Shown here: one piece after another, positions 17,699 through 26,545 of the stretch | Layout of the letters: the number at the start of each line of letters is the position of its first letter | Position numbering within the stretch: the first letter of the stretch is position 1 | Assembly: GCF_007829335.1 (NCBI RefSeq) | Contig: NZ_VIWO01000001.1 | Coordinates: forward strand, 1,054,001-1,118,000 | Length of the DNA: 64,000 nt | Source: Chitinophaga polysaccharea | GTDB taxonomy: Bacteria; Bacteroidota; Bacteroidia; Chitinophagales; Chitinophagaceae | Reading direction: 5' to 3' | Notes under the pieces: generated by a model | What the model was told of the DNA's origin: nothing | The model's database searches: none | The model's input: the letters and a program-made list of their open reading frames with translations, nothing else | Position numbers and translations under genes: made by a program

Positions 17699-17750
17699 GC
17701 TATTGTTTTTTGAACATTCATCAAACCTACGTTCCTCAAGATAGGACAAT

Positions 17751-19199
17751 TTATCCTTTTAGCTTTTCTGCCAGCAATTCGTTGGTTAAACGCGGATCTG
17801 CCTTGCCTTTGGATAGTTTCATTACTTCTCCTACAAACAGCGACATTAATCCCTTTTTTCCTGCTTTAAAGGCAGCCACCTTATCGGGGTATTTCGCCAG
17901 TACTTCGTCAATAATGGGAGAGATATTATCGGCATTGTTATCTTGCAGTAAATTCAACCTGGTGGCTATTTCCAGCGGGTCTGCCGGCGCCTGTATCATT
18001 TCCGGTAATATCCGGGAGGAGGCAATGGAGAAACTCACTTTACCGGCGTCGGTAAGACTAATGAGTGATGCCAGGGCAGCAGGTGTTACCGGGAACCGGC
18101 CTATTTCCATGGCATTTTCATTGAGCCAGGATTTTACAGGGCCAAGCATCCAGTTGGCAGCTGCTTTATACTGGGAAGTAACGGCAATAAGGCTTTCGTA
18201 GTAGTCTGCGGTAGATTTATCGTCGCAAATTACACGGGCATCATATTCGGGCAAGCCAAATTCGGTGGTGTATTTGAGGATCAGTTCTTCCGGCAGGGCA
18301 GGCAACGTGGCCTTTATGCTGTCAATAAATTCGTCTGTTAGCTTAAATGGCGCCAGGTCGGGCTCCGGGAAATAACGATAGTCGTTGGCTTCTTCCTTGG
18401 AGCGGAGTGAAAACGAGCTGCCGTTAGATGCGTCGAAGCTGCGGGTTTCCTGCACCAGGGTACCGCCGGCTTCGATCAGGTCTATCTGTCTTTTTACTTC
18501 GTTGTCTATCGCCCTTTTTACGTTGCGGATAGAGTTCATATTTTTCACTTCTACCTTGGTTCCCAGGGTAGTCGCTCCTTTTAAACGTACGGAGATGTTG
18601 GCATCACAGCGCATGCTGCCTTCTTCCATATTACCATCACATACGCCCAGGTAACGTACCAGGCGGCGCATTTCGGTGAGGTAGGCATAGGCTTCGTCGC
18701 TGCTGTGGATATCCGGTTCGGTAACAATTTCTACCAGGGGAACACCCGCGCGATTCAAGTCTACATAGCTGTAGTCAGGGTCCTGGTCATGCAGTAGTTT
18801 ACCGGCATCTTCTTCCAGGTGAATGCGGTTTAGTTGTATATTCCGGCTGCCGGCATCGGTAATAATGCTGATATAGCCGCCTTTACAGATGGGGGCGGTA
18901 TGCTGTGACACCTGATAGCCTTTGGGAAGATCCGGGTAGAAGTAATTCTTCCGGGCGAAATAGTTCTCTTTTTCAATTTCGCAATGGCAGGCCAGGCCCA
19001 GTTTAATGGCATATTCAGCCGCTTTACGGTTCATCCGGGGCAGGGTGCCTGGGTGCGCCATGGTAATAGGACTGATATGGGTATTAGGAGCGCCGCCAAA
19101 AGCCGCGCTGTCGCTACAAAACAATTTACTGTCGGTAAGCAGCTGGGCGTGCACTTCCAGCCCGATCACTGTTTCATATTTGCTGTATATATCGCTCAT
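17751..19199 (-). CDS. gatB: Aspartyl/glutamyl-tRNA(Asn/Gln) amidotransferase subunit B
   Basis: A 482-residue GatB with [13 protein letters not shown] near the start, the zinc/catalytic block around [16 protein letters not shown], and the signature region GEMRR-type [28 protein letters not shown]; a YqeY-like tail domain lies at the C-terminus. With GatA and GatC it converts Glu-tRNA(Gln) or Asp-tRNA(Asn) to the amidated forms. GatA and GatC are not adjacent. ATG 19199 fits homologues; the longer ORF start is rejected. A -7 element TATATTTG lies 19 bases upstream. Confidence 0.94.
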   Translation of the reverse strand: MSDIYSKYETVIGLEVHAQLLTDSKLFCSDSAAFGGAPNTHISPITMAHPGTLPRMNRKAAEYAIKLGLACHCEIEKENYFARKNYFYPDLPKGYQVSQHTAPICKGGYISIITDAGSRNIQLNRIHLEEDAGKLLHDQDPDYSYVDLNRAGVPLVEIVTEPDIHSSDEAYAYLTEMRRLVRYLGVCDGNMEEGSMRCDANISVRLKGATTLGTKVEVKNMNSIRNVKRAIDNEVKRQIDLIEAGGTLVQETRSFDASNGSSFSLRSKEEANDYRYFPEPDLAPFKLTDEFIDSIKATLPALPEELILKYTTEFGLPEYDARVICDDKSTADYYESLIAVTSQYKAAANWMLGPVKSWLNENAMEIGRFPVTPAALASLISLTDAGKVSFSIASSRILPEMIQAPADPLEIATRLNLLQDNNADNISPIIDEVLAKYPDKVAAFKAGKKGLMSLFVGEVMKLSKGKADPRLTNELLAEKLKG

Positions 19200-19217
19200 G
19201 TTCCGTACTGATTGCCA

Positions 19218-19225
19218 CAAATATA
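19218..19225 (-). promoter_or_regulatory. -7 element (TATATTTG) of gatB
   Basis: On the minus strand this matches TAnnTTTG exactly and lies 18 bases before the gatB ATG. The triplet 20 bases upstream is CTG, one change from the -33 TTG. Confidence 0.4.
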
Positions 19226-19308
19226 TTCAAATAATACCGTGATTTCAGGCTATTTGGTGCCAATAAATCCCTAAATTGAGATACACATCATCTATTAAAA
19301 AATTCCCT

Positions 19309-20691
19309 ATGATCAGCAAGGCCCAGATTACCCAGCTTTATCAGGCACAACAGGTTTATTTCGATGCGGGTATTACCCTGCCTTATGCTTTCCGGAAAGC
19401 ACAGCTGAAGCGGCTGAAAAAAGGCATTCAAAAGTTTGAAGATAAAATTACAGCAGCCCTGAAGGCCGATCTGCACAAGCATCCCGTTGAATCTTACGGG
19501 AGTGAAATAGGGTTTTTATATGAAGAAATCAATTATATACTCGAGGGATTGAAACTATGGATGGAGCCGGAAGTGGTGACATCCCCCTTTGTCACCTATC
19601 CCAGCAGCAGCCGGGTGTATAAGCAACCATTGGGACTCACCCTGATCATAGGGCCCTGGAATTATCCGTTTATGCTGCTGATCAGCCCTTTGCTGGGGGC
19701 TATTGCTGGTGGTAACTGTGCTATCATAAAGCCGTCTGAAATGGCGCCGCATACGGCCCAGGTGGTGAAAGAGCTGATTGCAGACACTTTTGAACCCGCA
19801 TATGTTACGGTGGTAGAAGGCGATGGCCAGGAAGTAATTCCTATGCTAATGGATTGTCGTTTTGATCATGTGTTTTTTACGGGTAGTATACCGGTAGGGA
19901 AAAAGATTATGGAGATGGCGGTGCCACACCTGACGCCTGTTACCCTCGAGCTGGGCGGGAAATCGCCCTGCGTGGTGGATGAAAAGGTAAATATAACGGT
20001 AGCGGCTAAACGTATTGTTTGGGGCAAGTTCTGGAATGCAGGCCAAACCTGTGTGGCGCCTGATTACTTACTGGTACACCAGCGGGTAAAAGATGAACTG
20101 GTAACGGCCATGAAAGCAGCTATTGTAGAATTTTTTGGAGATAATCCCGCCAGCAGTGGCGATTATGCCCGGATGATCAATACCCGGCGATTTGACACGG
20201 TAGCAGCCTACCTGGAAGAAGGCCATATTGTACATGGCGGGCAAAAAGACCGGGATAACCTGTATATCGCCCCTACCCTGCTGGAAGATGTGGAATGGTC
20301 AGATCCGGTGATGCAGGAAGAAATATTTGGTCCGGTATTACCCATACTCACTTATACTGACCTGTCGCAAGCCATACTGGCTATAAAAAAATTGCCCTAT
20401 CCGCTTGCCCTCTATGTTTTTACGAAGAGTAAAAAAACAGAGAAGATGCTGATAGAGCAGGTGCGCTTTGGTGGTGGCTGTGTTAACAATGCCCTGGTAC
20501 ATCTCACTAACCCTGAGCTGCCTTTCGGAGGCGCCGGTTATAGTGGTATGGGCCGTTATCATGGTAAATACAGCTTCGATACCTTTACCCACCAGAAGGG
20601 AATGTTGAAAACCGGTACCTGGCTGGATGTTCCTATGAAGTACCCACCGTTTAAAAATAAACTGAAAGTAATGAAGATGTTGATGAAATAG
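19309..20691 (+). CDS. Aldehyde dehydrogenase (class 3 / fatty-aldehyde type)
   Basis: A 460-residue NAD(P)-dependent aldehyde dehydrogenase. The catalytic blocks are TLELGGKSP (Glu214) and GQTCVAP (Cys248); the cofactor region has GPWNYPFMLLISPLLGAIAGGNC and FFTGSIPVGKKI. The short length, early start before the Rossmann domain, and C-terminal PFGGAGYSGMGRYHGKYSFDTF are characteristic of class 3 enzymes. It oxidises aldehydes to acids; the substrate cannot be specified. ATG 19309 chosen over 19276 since homologues start with this helix. Its stop codon abuts that of the convergent PDZ gene without a spacer. Confidence 0.9.
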   Translation: MISKAQITQLYQAQQVYFDAGITLPYAFRKAQLKRLKKGIQKFEDKITAALKADLHKHPVESYGSEIGFLYEEINYILEGLKLWMEPEVVTSPFVTYPSSSRVYKQPLGLTLIIGPWNYPFMLLISPLLGAIAGGNCAIIKPSEMAPHTAQVVKELIADTFEPAYVTVVEGDGQEVIPMLMDCRFDHVFFTGSIPVGKKIMEMAVPHLTPVTLELGGKSPCVVDEKVNITVAAKRIVWGKFWNAGQTCVAPDYLLVHQRVKDELVTAMKAAIVEFFGDNPASSGDYARMINTRRFDTVAAYLEEGHIVHGGQKDRDNLYIAPTLLEDVEWSDPVMQEEIFGPVLPILTYTDLSQAILAIKKLPYPLALYVFTKSKKTEKMLIEQVRFGGGCVNNALVHLTNPELPFGGAGYSGMGRYHGKYSFDTFTHQKGMLKTGTWLDVPMKYPPFKNKLKVMKMLMK

Positions 20692-21714
20692 CTATAAGTC
20701 AGCCTTGTTCAGCTTCTTCGGTACTTTAACAGTTAAGGTAGTAGTGTTATTATTTCTCTTTACAGTGGCGGAAAACTGGCCCTTTTCCCGGTTGGTGCGG
20801 TAAGCGCCGGAAAGATCGGTTACATTTTTTACAGGCGTGCCAGCCAGTTCAGTTACGATGTCGTTTTTCTGGAAACCGGCTTTGGCGGCCACCGATCCCG
20901 GTGCAATATCTATTACCACGGCGCCTTCATCGTTTTCGGTATCCTGTACCTGCAAACCCAGCTTTTCACCTTCGTCTGCCTGGTGGCGCCAACCATAGCC
21001 AAATGGCTGTTCTCCGCGTGGATAAGGAGAAGGGAAGCTAAAACTACGGGGCATATTTCTCGGAGGAAGATTGTTCCAGCCCTCACTGGTACCCAGGTCT
21101 TTCCTGGCTTCCAGCTTTACAATAACACTCTTCGGCTTTCCATCGCGTATATAGGTGATCGTTATTTCATCTGATGGTGCATGCTTGCCGATAGCTTCAT
21201 ACAATTCGGCCGGTTCATTTATTTTATCGGGGCCTACTGCGGTGATAATATCCCCGGGTTTAATACCAGATTTGTCGGCCGGAGTCCCTTTGGCAACGGA
21301 TTTTACCGTAACACCGGTTGCCGCTTTTTTCTCCGTGATCACTCCCAGCATGGCTTTATTTACGGGCAATGGCATATTGTCGCTACCACTATCATCATCG
21401 TTAAACAAGCTGAAATTATCGCGCGGGTTGTCGCTATCGAAGCTCAGCGTATTGCCATTGCGTGGTGTAATTTTCCTGCGGAAAACAGATAGGTTAGGAT
21501 CATTGTACTGATCAATCTTTTCTCCGTTTACCAGGATGTCGCCATTTTTGATTTCTACTGTTACCTTTCCATCTTTATCACTTTTATGTTTGATAACAAT
21601 TTCATCAAACTCGCCCATCTGGTCTTTGGAAGGCGTTTGGGATTGCGCAGATACCGCGCTCATGGTGAAGCAGGAAAAGCCTGCCAATGTGAGAATTTGC
21701 AGTAACCTGGTCAT
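20692..21714 (-). CDS. Secreted protein with two PDZ domains and no protease domain
   Basis: A 340-residue exported protein (signal peptide ending AVSAQS, about residue 24). After a beta-rich stretch (about 38-110) come PDZ1 (about 115-200, with GTPADKSGIKPGDIITAVG) and PDZ2 (about 250-335, with PGSVAAKAGFQKNDIVTEL). The HtrA catalytic serine domain is absent, so it cannot be a DegP protease itself; it may act as an adaptor or scaffold in the periplasm. The linker between the PDZ domains is Pro/Arg-rich. A -7 element TAAATTTG lies 43 bases before the ATG. Confidence 0.82.
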   Translation of the reverse strand: MTRLLQILTLAGFSCFTMSAVSAQSQTPSKDQMGEFDEIVIKHKSDKDGKVTVEIKNGDILVNGEKIDQYNDPNLSVFRRKITPRNGNTLSFDSDNPRDNFSLFNDDDSGSDNMPLPVNKAMLGVITEKKAATGVTVKSVAKGTPADKSGIKPGDIITAVGPDKINEPAELYEAIGKHAPSDEITITYIRDGKPKSVIVKLEARKDLGTSEGWNNLPPRNMPRSFSFPSPYPRGEQPFGYGWRHQADEGEKLGLQVQDTENDEGAVVIDIAPGSVAAKAGFQKNDIVTELAGTPVKNVTDLSGAYRTNREKGQFSATVKRNNNTTTLTVKVPKKLNKADL

Positions 21715-21757
21715 GGTATTTAAGCGTTTTTTGTTGACTAAATTTAAACTAATGCAA

Positions 21758-21765
21758 CAAATTTA
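21758..21765 (-). promoter_or_regulatory. -7 element (TAAATTTG) of the PDZ protein gene
   Basis: Exact TAnnTTTG match on the minus strand, giving a leader of about 35 bases. No -33 TTG at suitable spacing was found. Confidence 0.35.
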
Positions 21766-21804
21766 AAGGGTGGGAAAGGAAAGAAAAAGTTAAAATAGAG
21801 CAGC

Positions 21805-21913
21805 AGGCTGAAAGCATAAAGCGAAAAGCTATTGTGGAGAATGGACAAAGCGAATTTTAAATATCCGCTAAGATCATTCTCCACAATAGCTTTTCGCGTT
21901 ATGCTTTCAGCTT
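21805..21913. repeat. 39-bp near-perfect inverted repeat between alaS and the PDZ gene
   Basis: Arms 21805-21843 and 21875-21913 pair with a single mismatch (A against C near the middle of the arm) and one G.T. The 31-base loop has a minor AGCG/CGCT pairing. It sits 7 bases after the alaS stop codon and upstream of the PDZ gene promoter. The arms share the AGCTTTT core with the 1250-1334 repeat. It may end or protect the alaS mRNA, but it is far longer than a usual terminator stem and lacks a T-run. Confidence 0.85.
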
Positions 21914-21920
21914 TTCGCTT

Positions 21921-24539
21921 TTAGGAAATCACTTTCTTCACTGCTGACACCACCTGGTCTAGCTTATCGGTTTCTTGTCCACCGGCTGTAGCAAAGGTTT
22001 TCTGGCCTCCACCACCGCCTTTGATCAGGGGAGCAATCTGTTCTTTGATGATTTTAGGCGCTTCCCAGCCTTTGGCTGCTACCAGTTTTTCATCAATAGA
22101 AAGCGCGATGCTGGCTTTACCACCAATGTTGGCCACAAACAGCAGTACGTGATCAGGGATTTCATTTTTCAACTGGAAGGACAGTTGTTTTAATCCTTCT
22201 GCATTGCTGACGTTCACCACCTGGCCAAGGAAATTAATGCCATTGATTTGTTCTGCCTGGTTACGCAGGCTGGCTGCCAGGGCGCGTATTTTCTCCTGTT
22301 CCAGGGCTTCCAGCTGTTTTTCAAGCGCGGCTTTGTCCTGCAACAGGGTTTCTACCGACTTAACAATTTCTTTCGGATTTTTCAGCGCGGCTTTAATTTC
22401 TTTCAACTGCTGCAGTTGTTCGTTCACAAAAGCGGCTGCTTGGGCGCCGGTAACTGCTTCCACGCGACGAACGCCCGCGGCAACTGCGGCTTCCGATACA
22501 AATTTAAACTGACCCAATTCGCCGGTAGAACTGATGTGTGTACCACCGCACAATTCCACGCTATAGGCGGGATCTATAATTACCACACGCACCACATCAC
22601 CGTATTTTTCGCCAAACAGGGCCATGGCGCCAAGCTTCAGCGCTTCTTCCTTGGGCAATTCACGAATCACTACCGGTATATTTTCGCGGATCTTTTCATT
22701 TACAATCGTTTCTATCTGTGCTAATTCTTCATCCGTTACTTTGGCGAAGTGAGAGAAGTCGAAACGTAGCGCTTCTGCATTTACCAGGGAACCTTTCTGG
22801 GCAACATGTGTGCCCAGCACCTTACGTAAAGCTGCATGCAGCAAGTGCGTAGCGGAGTGATGACGCTCGGTATTGTGGCGTTTATCTTTTGCTACTACTG
22901 CTTTTACCGCTGCAGCAGGTTGTGCTGGCAGTTTATCTGCAAAGTGTATGGTCAGGTTGTTTTCTTTTTTGGTATCGGTTACATGCACTACCTCGTCTCC
23001 AAAATATAGCACACCGGTATCGCCTACCTGTCCGCCGCTTTCTGCGTAGAATGGCGTTTGGCCCAGTACCAGCTGGAACTGCTCTTTACCTTTTGCCTTT
23101 ACGGTACGGTATTTTAGCAGCTTGGTATTGCTTTCCAGCTGTTCGTAGCCTACGAAAACAGAGTTAGGGGTTTCGTCCAGGATAACCCAGTCGCCAGTAT
23201 CCATTTCAGTGGCTGCGCGGGAGCGATCTTTCTGTTGTTTCATCGCTACCTCGAAGCCTTTCTCATCCACTGTAAAACCATTTTCAGCGGCAATGAGATT
23301 GGTGAGGTCCAATGGGAACCCGTAGGTGTCGTTCAGTTCAAATGCAGTAGCGCCATCGATCAGTTTGGTGGTAGCTTGCTGCATGAAGTCTTCGATGCGG
23401 CGGATTCCACTTTCCAGAGTGCGAAGGAAATTATTCTCTTCTTCAAATACTACTTTCCTCACAAAATCCACCTGTTGTTGTAATTCAGGGAATACGTGGG
23501 AGAATTGTGCCGCCAACACGGGTACGAGGTCATGCAGCAGCGGTTTCTTTACCTCCAGGAAGGAGTAATAATAGCGCACAGCTCTGCGGAGAATGCGACG
23601 TATAACATAACCTGCTCCGTTGCTGGCGGGTAACTGTCCATCGGCGATGGTAAACGATATCGCGCGAACGTGGTCGGCTATTACACGGAAAGCCACGTCT
23701 TTTTTACTGTCACTGAAGGTATATTTCTTGCCGGTAAGACCTTCTGTATAGTGGATAGTACCGGTAAACAAATCTGTATCGTAGTTGGAAGTTTTGCCCT
23801 GTAATACTCTCACCAATCGTTCCAGTCCCATACCGGTATCCACGTGTTTGGCAGGCAAAGGCACCAATGAACCATCTTTCTGACGGTTGAACTGCATGAA
23901 TACGTTGTTCCATATTTCAATCACCTGGGGGTGATCCGCATTCACCAGGGTTTTACCGTCTACCTGTTTTCTTTCTTCATCCGGGCGGCAATCCACGTGA
24001 ATTTCAGAGCAGGGACCGCAGGGACCCATATCTCCCATTTCCCAGAAGTTATCCTTTTTGTTTCCCAATAGGATGCGGTCTTCCGCAACATGTTCCTTCC
24101 AGAAGTTATAGGCTTCTTCATCTTTGGGGAGATTTTCGCTTGCATCTCCTTCAAAAACAGTCACATAGAGCTTATCTTTCGGTATTTTATATACTTCTGT
24201 CAGCAGTTCCCAGCTCATGGCGATAGCTTCTTTTTTAAAGTAGTCGCCAAAGCTCCAGTTGCCGAGCATTTCAAACATGGTGTGGTGGTAAGTATCAATA
24301 CCTACTTCTTCCAGGTCATTTTGCTTGCCGCTTACCCGCAGGCACTTTTGGGTATCCGCCACTCTTTTGTGGGGAGGCACCCGGTTTCCAAGGAAATAAT
24401 CCTTAAACTGGTTCATACCTGCATTGGTGAACATCAGCGTGGGATCGTTTTTAATAACGATTGGCGCTGAGGGCACAATCTGGTGTCCTTTGGAGGCAAA
24501 AAAGTCCAGGAATTGCTGTCTTATTTCAGATGCTGTCAT
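21921..24539 (-). CDS. alaS: Alanyl-tRNA synthetase
   Basis: An 872-residue AlaRS with the class II catalytic core (NDPTLMFTNAGMNQFKDYFLG near residue 32, motif region FEMLGNWSFGDYFKKEA), tRNA-recognition domain, editing domain with HHSATHLLHAALR and VELCGGTH zinc ligands, and a C-Ala domain ending in a Gly-rich KGGGGGQKTFATAGG. It charges tRNA(Ala) and edits Ser/Gly mischarging. Length is normal. It is transcribed from a canonical promoter at 24723-24754, giving a structured leader of about 175 bases. Confidence 0.97.
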   Translation of the reverse strand: MTASEIRQQFLDFFASKGHQIVPSAPIVIKNDPTLMFTNAGMNQFKDYFLGNRVPPHKRVADTQKCLRVSGKQNDLEEVGIDTYHHTMFEMLGNWSFGDYFKKEAIAMSWELLTEVYKIPKDKLYVTVFEGDASENLPKDEEAYNFWKEHVAEDRILLGNKKDNFWEMGDMGPCGPCSEIHVDCRPDEERKQVDGKTLVNADHPQVIEIWNNVFMQFNRQKDGSLVPLPAKHVDTGMGLERLVRVLQGKTSNYDTDLFTGTIHYTEGLTGKKYTFSDSKKDVAFRVIADHVRAISFTIADGQLPASNGAGYVIRRILRRAVRYYYSFLEVKKPLLHDLVPVLAAQFSHVFPELQQQVDFVRKVVFEEENNFLRTLESGIRRIEDFMQQATTKLIDGATAFELNDTYGFPLDLTNLIAAENGFTVDEKGFEVAMKQQKDRSRAATEMDTGDWVILDETPNSVFVGYEQLESNTKLLKYRTVKAKGKEQFQLVLGQTPFYAESGGQVGDTGVLYFGDEVVHVTDTKKENNLTIHFADKLPAQPAAAVKAVVAKDKRHNTERHHSATHLLHAALRKVLGTHVAQKGSLVNAEALRFDFSHFAKVTDEELAQIETIVNEKIRENIPVVIRELPKEEALKLGAMALFGEKYGDVVRVVIIDPAYSVELCGGTHISSTGELGQFKFVSEAAVAAGVRRVEAVTGAQAAAFVNEQLQQLKEIKAALKNPKEIVKSVETLLQDKAALEKQLEALEQEKIRALAASLRNQAEQINGINFLGQVVNVSNAEGLKQLSFQLKNEIPDHVLLFVANIGGKASIALSIDEKLVAAKGWEAPKIIKEQIAPLIKGGGGGQKTFATAGGQETDKLDQVVSAVKKVIS

Positions 24540-24573
24540 AAATATTGATACAAATTAATATGTATTTTATATC

Positions 24574-24629
24574 TTATAAGGGCGATTTAACCTGCTTTGG
24601 GCTTGTTACTGTATTTCAAGCCCTTATAA
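24574..24629 (-). promoter_or_regulatory. alaS leader with two mutually exclusive hairpins
   Basis: On the alaS mRNA strand, TTATAAGGGC (24629-24620) can pair with GCCCTTATAA (24583-24574), while GGGCTTG (24623-24617) can instead pair with CAAGCCC (24605-24599). The two stems share GGGC, so only one can form. The element lies 35 bases upstream of the alaS ATG and inside the predicted transcript. Confidence 0.5.
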
Positions 24630-24722
24630 AGTAGTTAGAAAATTGACATTCAAAAGGTTGATGTTTTAATCTAATTACAGTAGGTTTGTGCGCCTTATTT
24701 TCCCGCCGTGTTAAAGGGAGTG

Positions 24723-24754
24723 CAAAAATATTGAAACCTGTATGATTATGCAAA
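24723..24754 (-). promoter_or_regulatory. Canonical Bacteroidota promoter for alaS
   Basis: On the minus strand: TTTG (24754-24751), 20 bases, TATTTTTG (24730-24723), matching TTTG-N-TAnnTTTG fully. The start of transcription would be near 24716. The remaining 24755-24891 region holds no ORF or other element that I recognise. Confidence 0.6.
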
Positions 24755-24891
24755 ACAGGTTATGTAACCCGGCAAAAATAGTTAAGGGGGGAAAAATGCC
24801 AACGAATAACATCCGGATGTTTGACTCCCATGAAATAAATCTGCTGTCATAGCGTTCACTGCACTATGGCGCATAAAGTATACCCTGGTGC

Positions 24892-25863
24892 ATGAAGAAG
24901 GTTAAATATTTTTATAATACCCAAACATTAAAATATGAAAAGCTCGTAGTATCACTGCGGGTAAAGATCCTCCGGATATTGGGATTTGTGTCTGCGGCTA
25001 TCGTTACCGGGGCAATCTTCCTCTCCATCGCCTACCGGGTGGTCGACTCTCCCAAAGAAAAGTCCTTGCGGGGCGACCTGGAAGGGATGAGGGAAAAGTA
25101 CGAAGCCTTACAGGGTCGTATGAAAGAAATGAAGGGCAAACTGGCCGAGCTGGAAGACAGGGACAATGAAATTTACCGGGTTATCTTCGAAGCCTCTCCT
25201 ATTCCGGATAGCGCCCGTATGGGTAAAATCAAACGCGATGAGGAAGCTGCCCAGCTGCAATCCTTTGCCAGTAGCGAAATTATTGCCTCTACCTCTGTAT
25301 TGCTGAAAGAACTGACCAACCGCGTTAAAGCCCAGGAAACTTCCTATAACGAGATTGATAAAATGGTGAAGAACAAGCAGCAGATGCTGGCTTCTATTCC
25401 CGCTATTCAACCAGTATCCAATAAAGATCTTAAACACATTGCCTCTGGTTTCGGCTATCGGATAGATCCTATCTATAAAACCATGAAATATCACGCGGGA
25501 CTGGATTTTGCAGCGCCCAGCGGCACGGCCATCTATGCTACCGGCGATGGTGTGGTAGAAGACGCCAGCCTGAGCGATGTAGGATATGGCAATCACGTAA
25601 TAATACGCCATGGCTATGGTTACAAAACCCTCTACGGGCACATGCTGCGCATGAAGGTTAAGGCCGGCCAGGCAGTTAAGCGTGGCGACGTATTAGGTTG
25701 GGTAGGTAGTACCGGTAAATCTACAGGTCCTCACTGCCACTACGAGGTAATGAAAAATGGGGAAAAAGTGGATCCCGTATACTTCTTCTTTAATGATCTC
25801 ACCCCCGAACAGTTTGACCGTATGCTCAAGATGGCCAGGTCCGGCAACCAGTCCTTTGACTAG
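24892..25863 (+). CDS. M23-family murein metalloendopeptidase, membrane anchored
   Basis: A 323-residue protein with one N-terminal transmembrane helix (about 28-48), a coiled coil (about 55-95 and again 135-168) and a C-terminal LytM/M23 domain (about 180-300). Zinc ligands are visible: HAGLDFA (H201, D205) and HCHYE (H281, H283). It probably cleaves peptidoglycan cross-links or acts as a cell-division or envelope-integrity factor in the periplasm. The region between the motifs is complete, so activity is likely. A MerR-type regulator and a thioredoxin-fold gene follow on the same strand. Confidence 0.9.
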   Translation: MKKVKYFYNTQTLKYEKLVVSLRVKILRILGFVSAAIVTGAIFLSIAYRVVDSPKEKSLRGDLEGMREKYEALQGRMKEMKGKLAELEDRDNEIYRVIFEASPIPDSARMGKIKRDEEAAQLQSFASSEIIASTSVLLKELTNRVKAQETSYNEIDKMVKNKQQMLASIPAIQPVSNKDLKHIASGFGYRIDPIYKTMKYHAGLDFAAPSGTAIYATGDGVVEDASLSDVGYGNHVIIRHGYGYKTLYGHMLRMKVKAGQAVKRGDVLGWVGSTGKSTGPHCHYEVMKNGEKVDPVYFFFNDLTPEQFDRMLKMARSGNQSFD

Positions 25864-26016
25864 TATTTCCGGCAACAGGCTTTCATTTTTAAGCAGTTAT
25901 AAATCCTGACCTGCTGGTCCCGACCAAAAAACAAGTGACAAAAAAGGTAAAGCTTACCACGAAAAGCTTAACTTCATCTTCGTAAAAGATATTTGTCACC
26001 TCGTTTTTTTACTCCG

Positions 26017-26535
26017 ATGCACCAGCTAGATCTTTTTTCGACATCTGGAATACCGCATCCTACAGGAGCAGCGGTAACAGTGCCAGCTAAAGTAAAAGTT
26101 AAGGCAAAAAGCAAAAAAGCTACCGTGGTCCCCGACATAGTCGGGAAAAAACGGGGTCGTAAATCATTGAAAGAGCTATCGGAGGACCCGGATCTGATTA
26201 TGGAACTGGATAAATTAATACTAGATAAGCAGTATTATTCGATCAGTGAGGTTGCAGCCATGTTTAAGGTGAATACTTCACTTATCCGCTATTGGGAAAA
26301 TGAATTTGATATACTGCAACCCAAAAAGAACCGTAAAGGCGATCGCCTTTTCCGGCAGGAAGATATTCAGCACCTCAAACTAATTTATCACCTGCTGCGG
26401 GAAAGAAAATATACCATTGAAGGAGCCAAGCAAAAACTGAAGGAAGATCACAAGCTGGCAGCCCGTAATTTCGAAATGGTACAAGCTTTGCTGAAGGTAC
26501 GGGGTTTCTTAACGGAACTGAAAGATCAATTATAA
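26017..26535 (+). CDS. MerR-family transcriptional regulator
   Basis: A 172-residue protein. A low-complexity basic N-terminal part (about 25-60, rich in Lys and Val, with GKKRGRKSLKEL) precedes a MerR winged-helix domain (about 78-145) with YSISEVAAMFKVNTSLIRYWE and RLFRQEDIQHLKLIYHLLRER. No effector-binding domain or metal-binding cysteines, so a short ligand-free MerR type. ATG 26017 is preferred over the in-frame TTG at 25993, as a -7-like GATATTTG overlaps that TTG. A 10-base gap separates it from the next gene. Confidence 0.85.
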   Translation: MHQLDLFSTSGIPHPTGAAVTVPAKVKVKAKSKKATVVPDIVGKKRGRKSLKELSEDPDLIMELDKLILDKQYYSISEVAAMFKVNTSLIRYWENEFDILQPKKNRKGDRLFRQEDIQHLKLIYHLLRERKYTIEGAKQKLKEDHKLAARNFEMVQALLKVRGFLTELKDQL

Positions 26536-26545
26536 AAACATCATT

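Noticed and set aside
16821-17744. 307-codon plus-strand ORF opposite the TlpA-like gene
   Set aside because: It is the antisense shadow of the tlpA-like coding sequence; low-complexity Ser/Leu composition and no recognisable domain.
17699-17749. Longer start for the TlpA-like lipoprotein
   Set aside because: It adds a charged stretch before the signal peptide and lipobox, which would not fit export.
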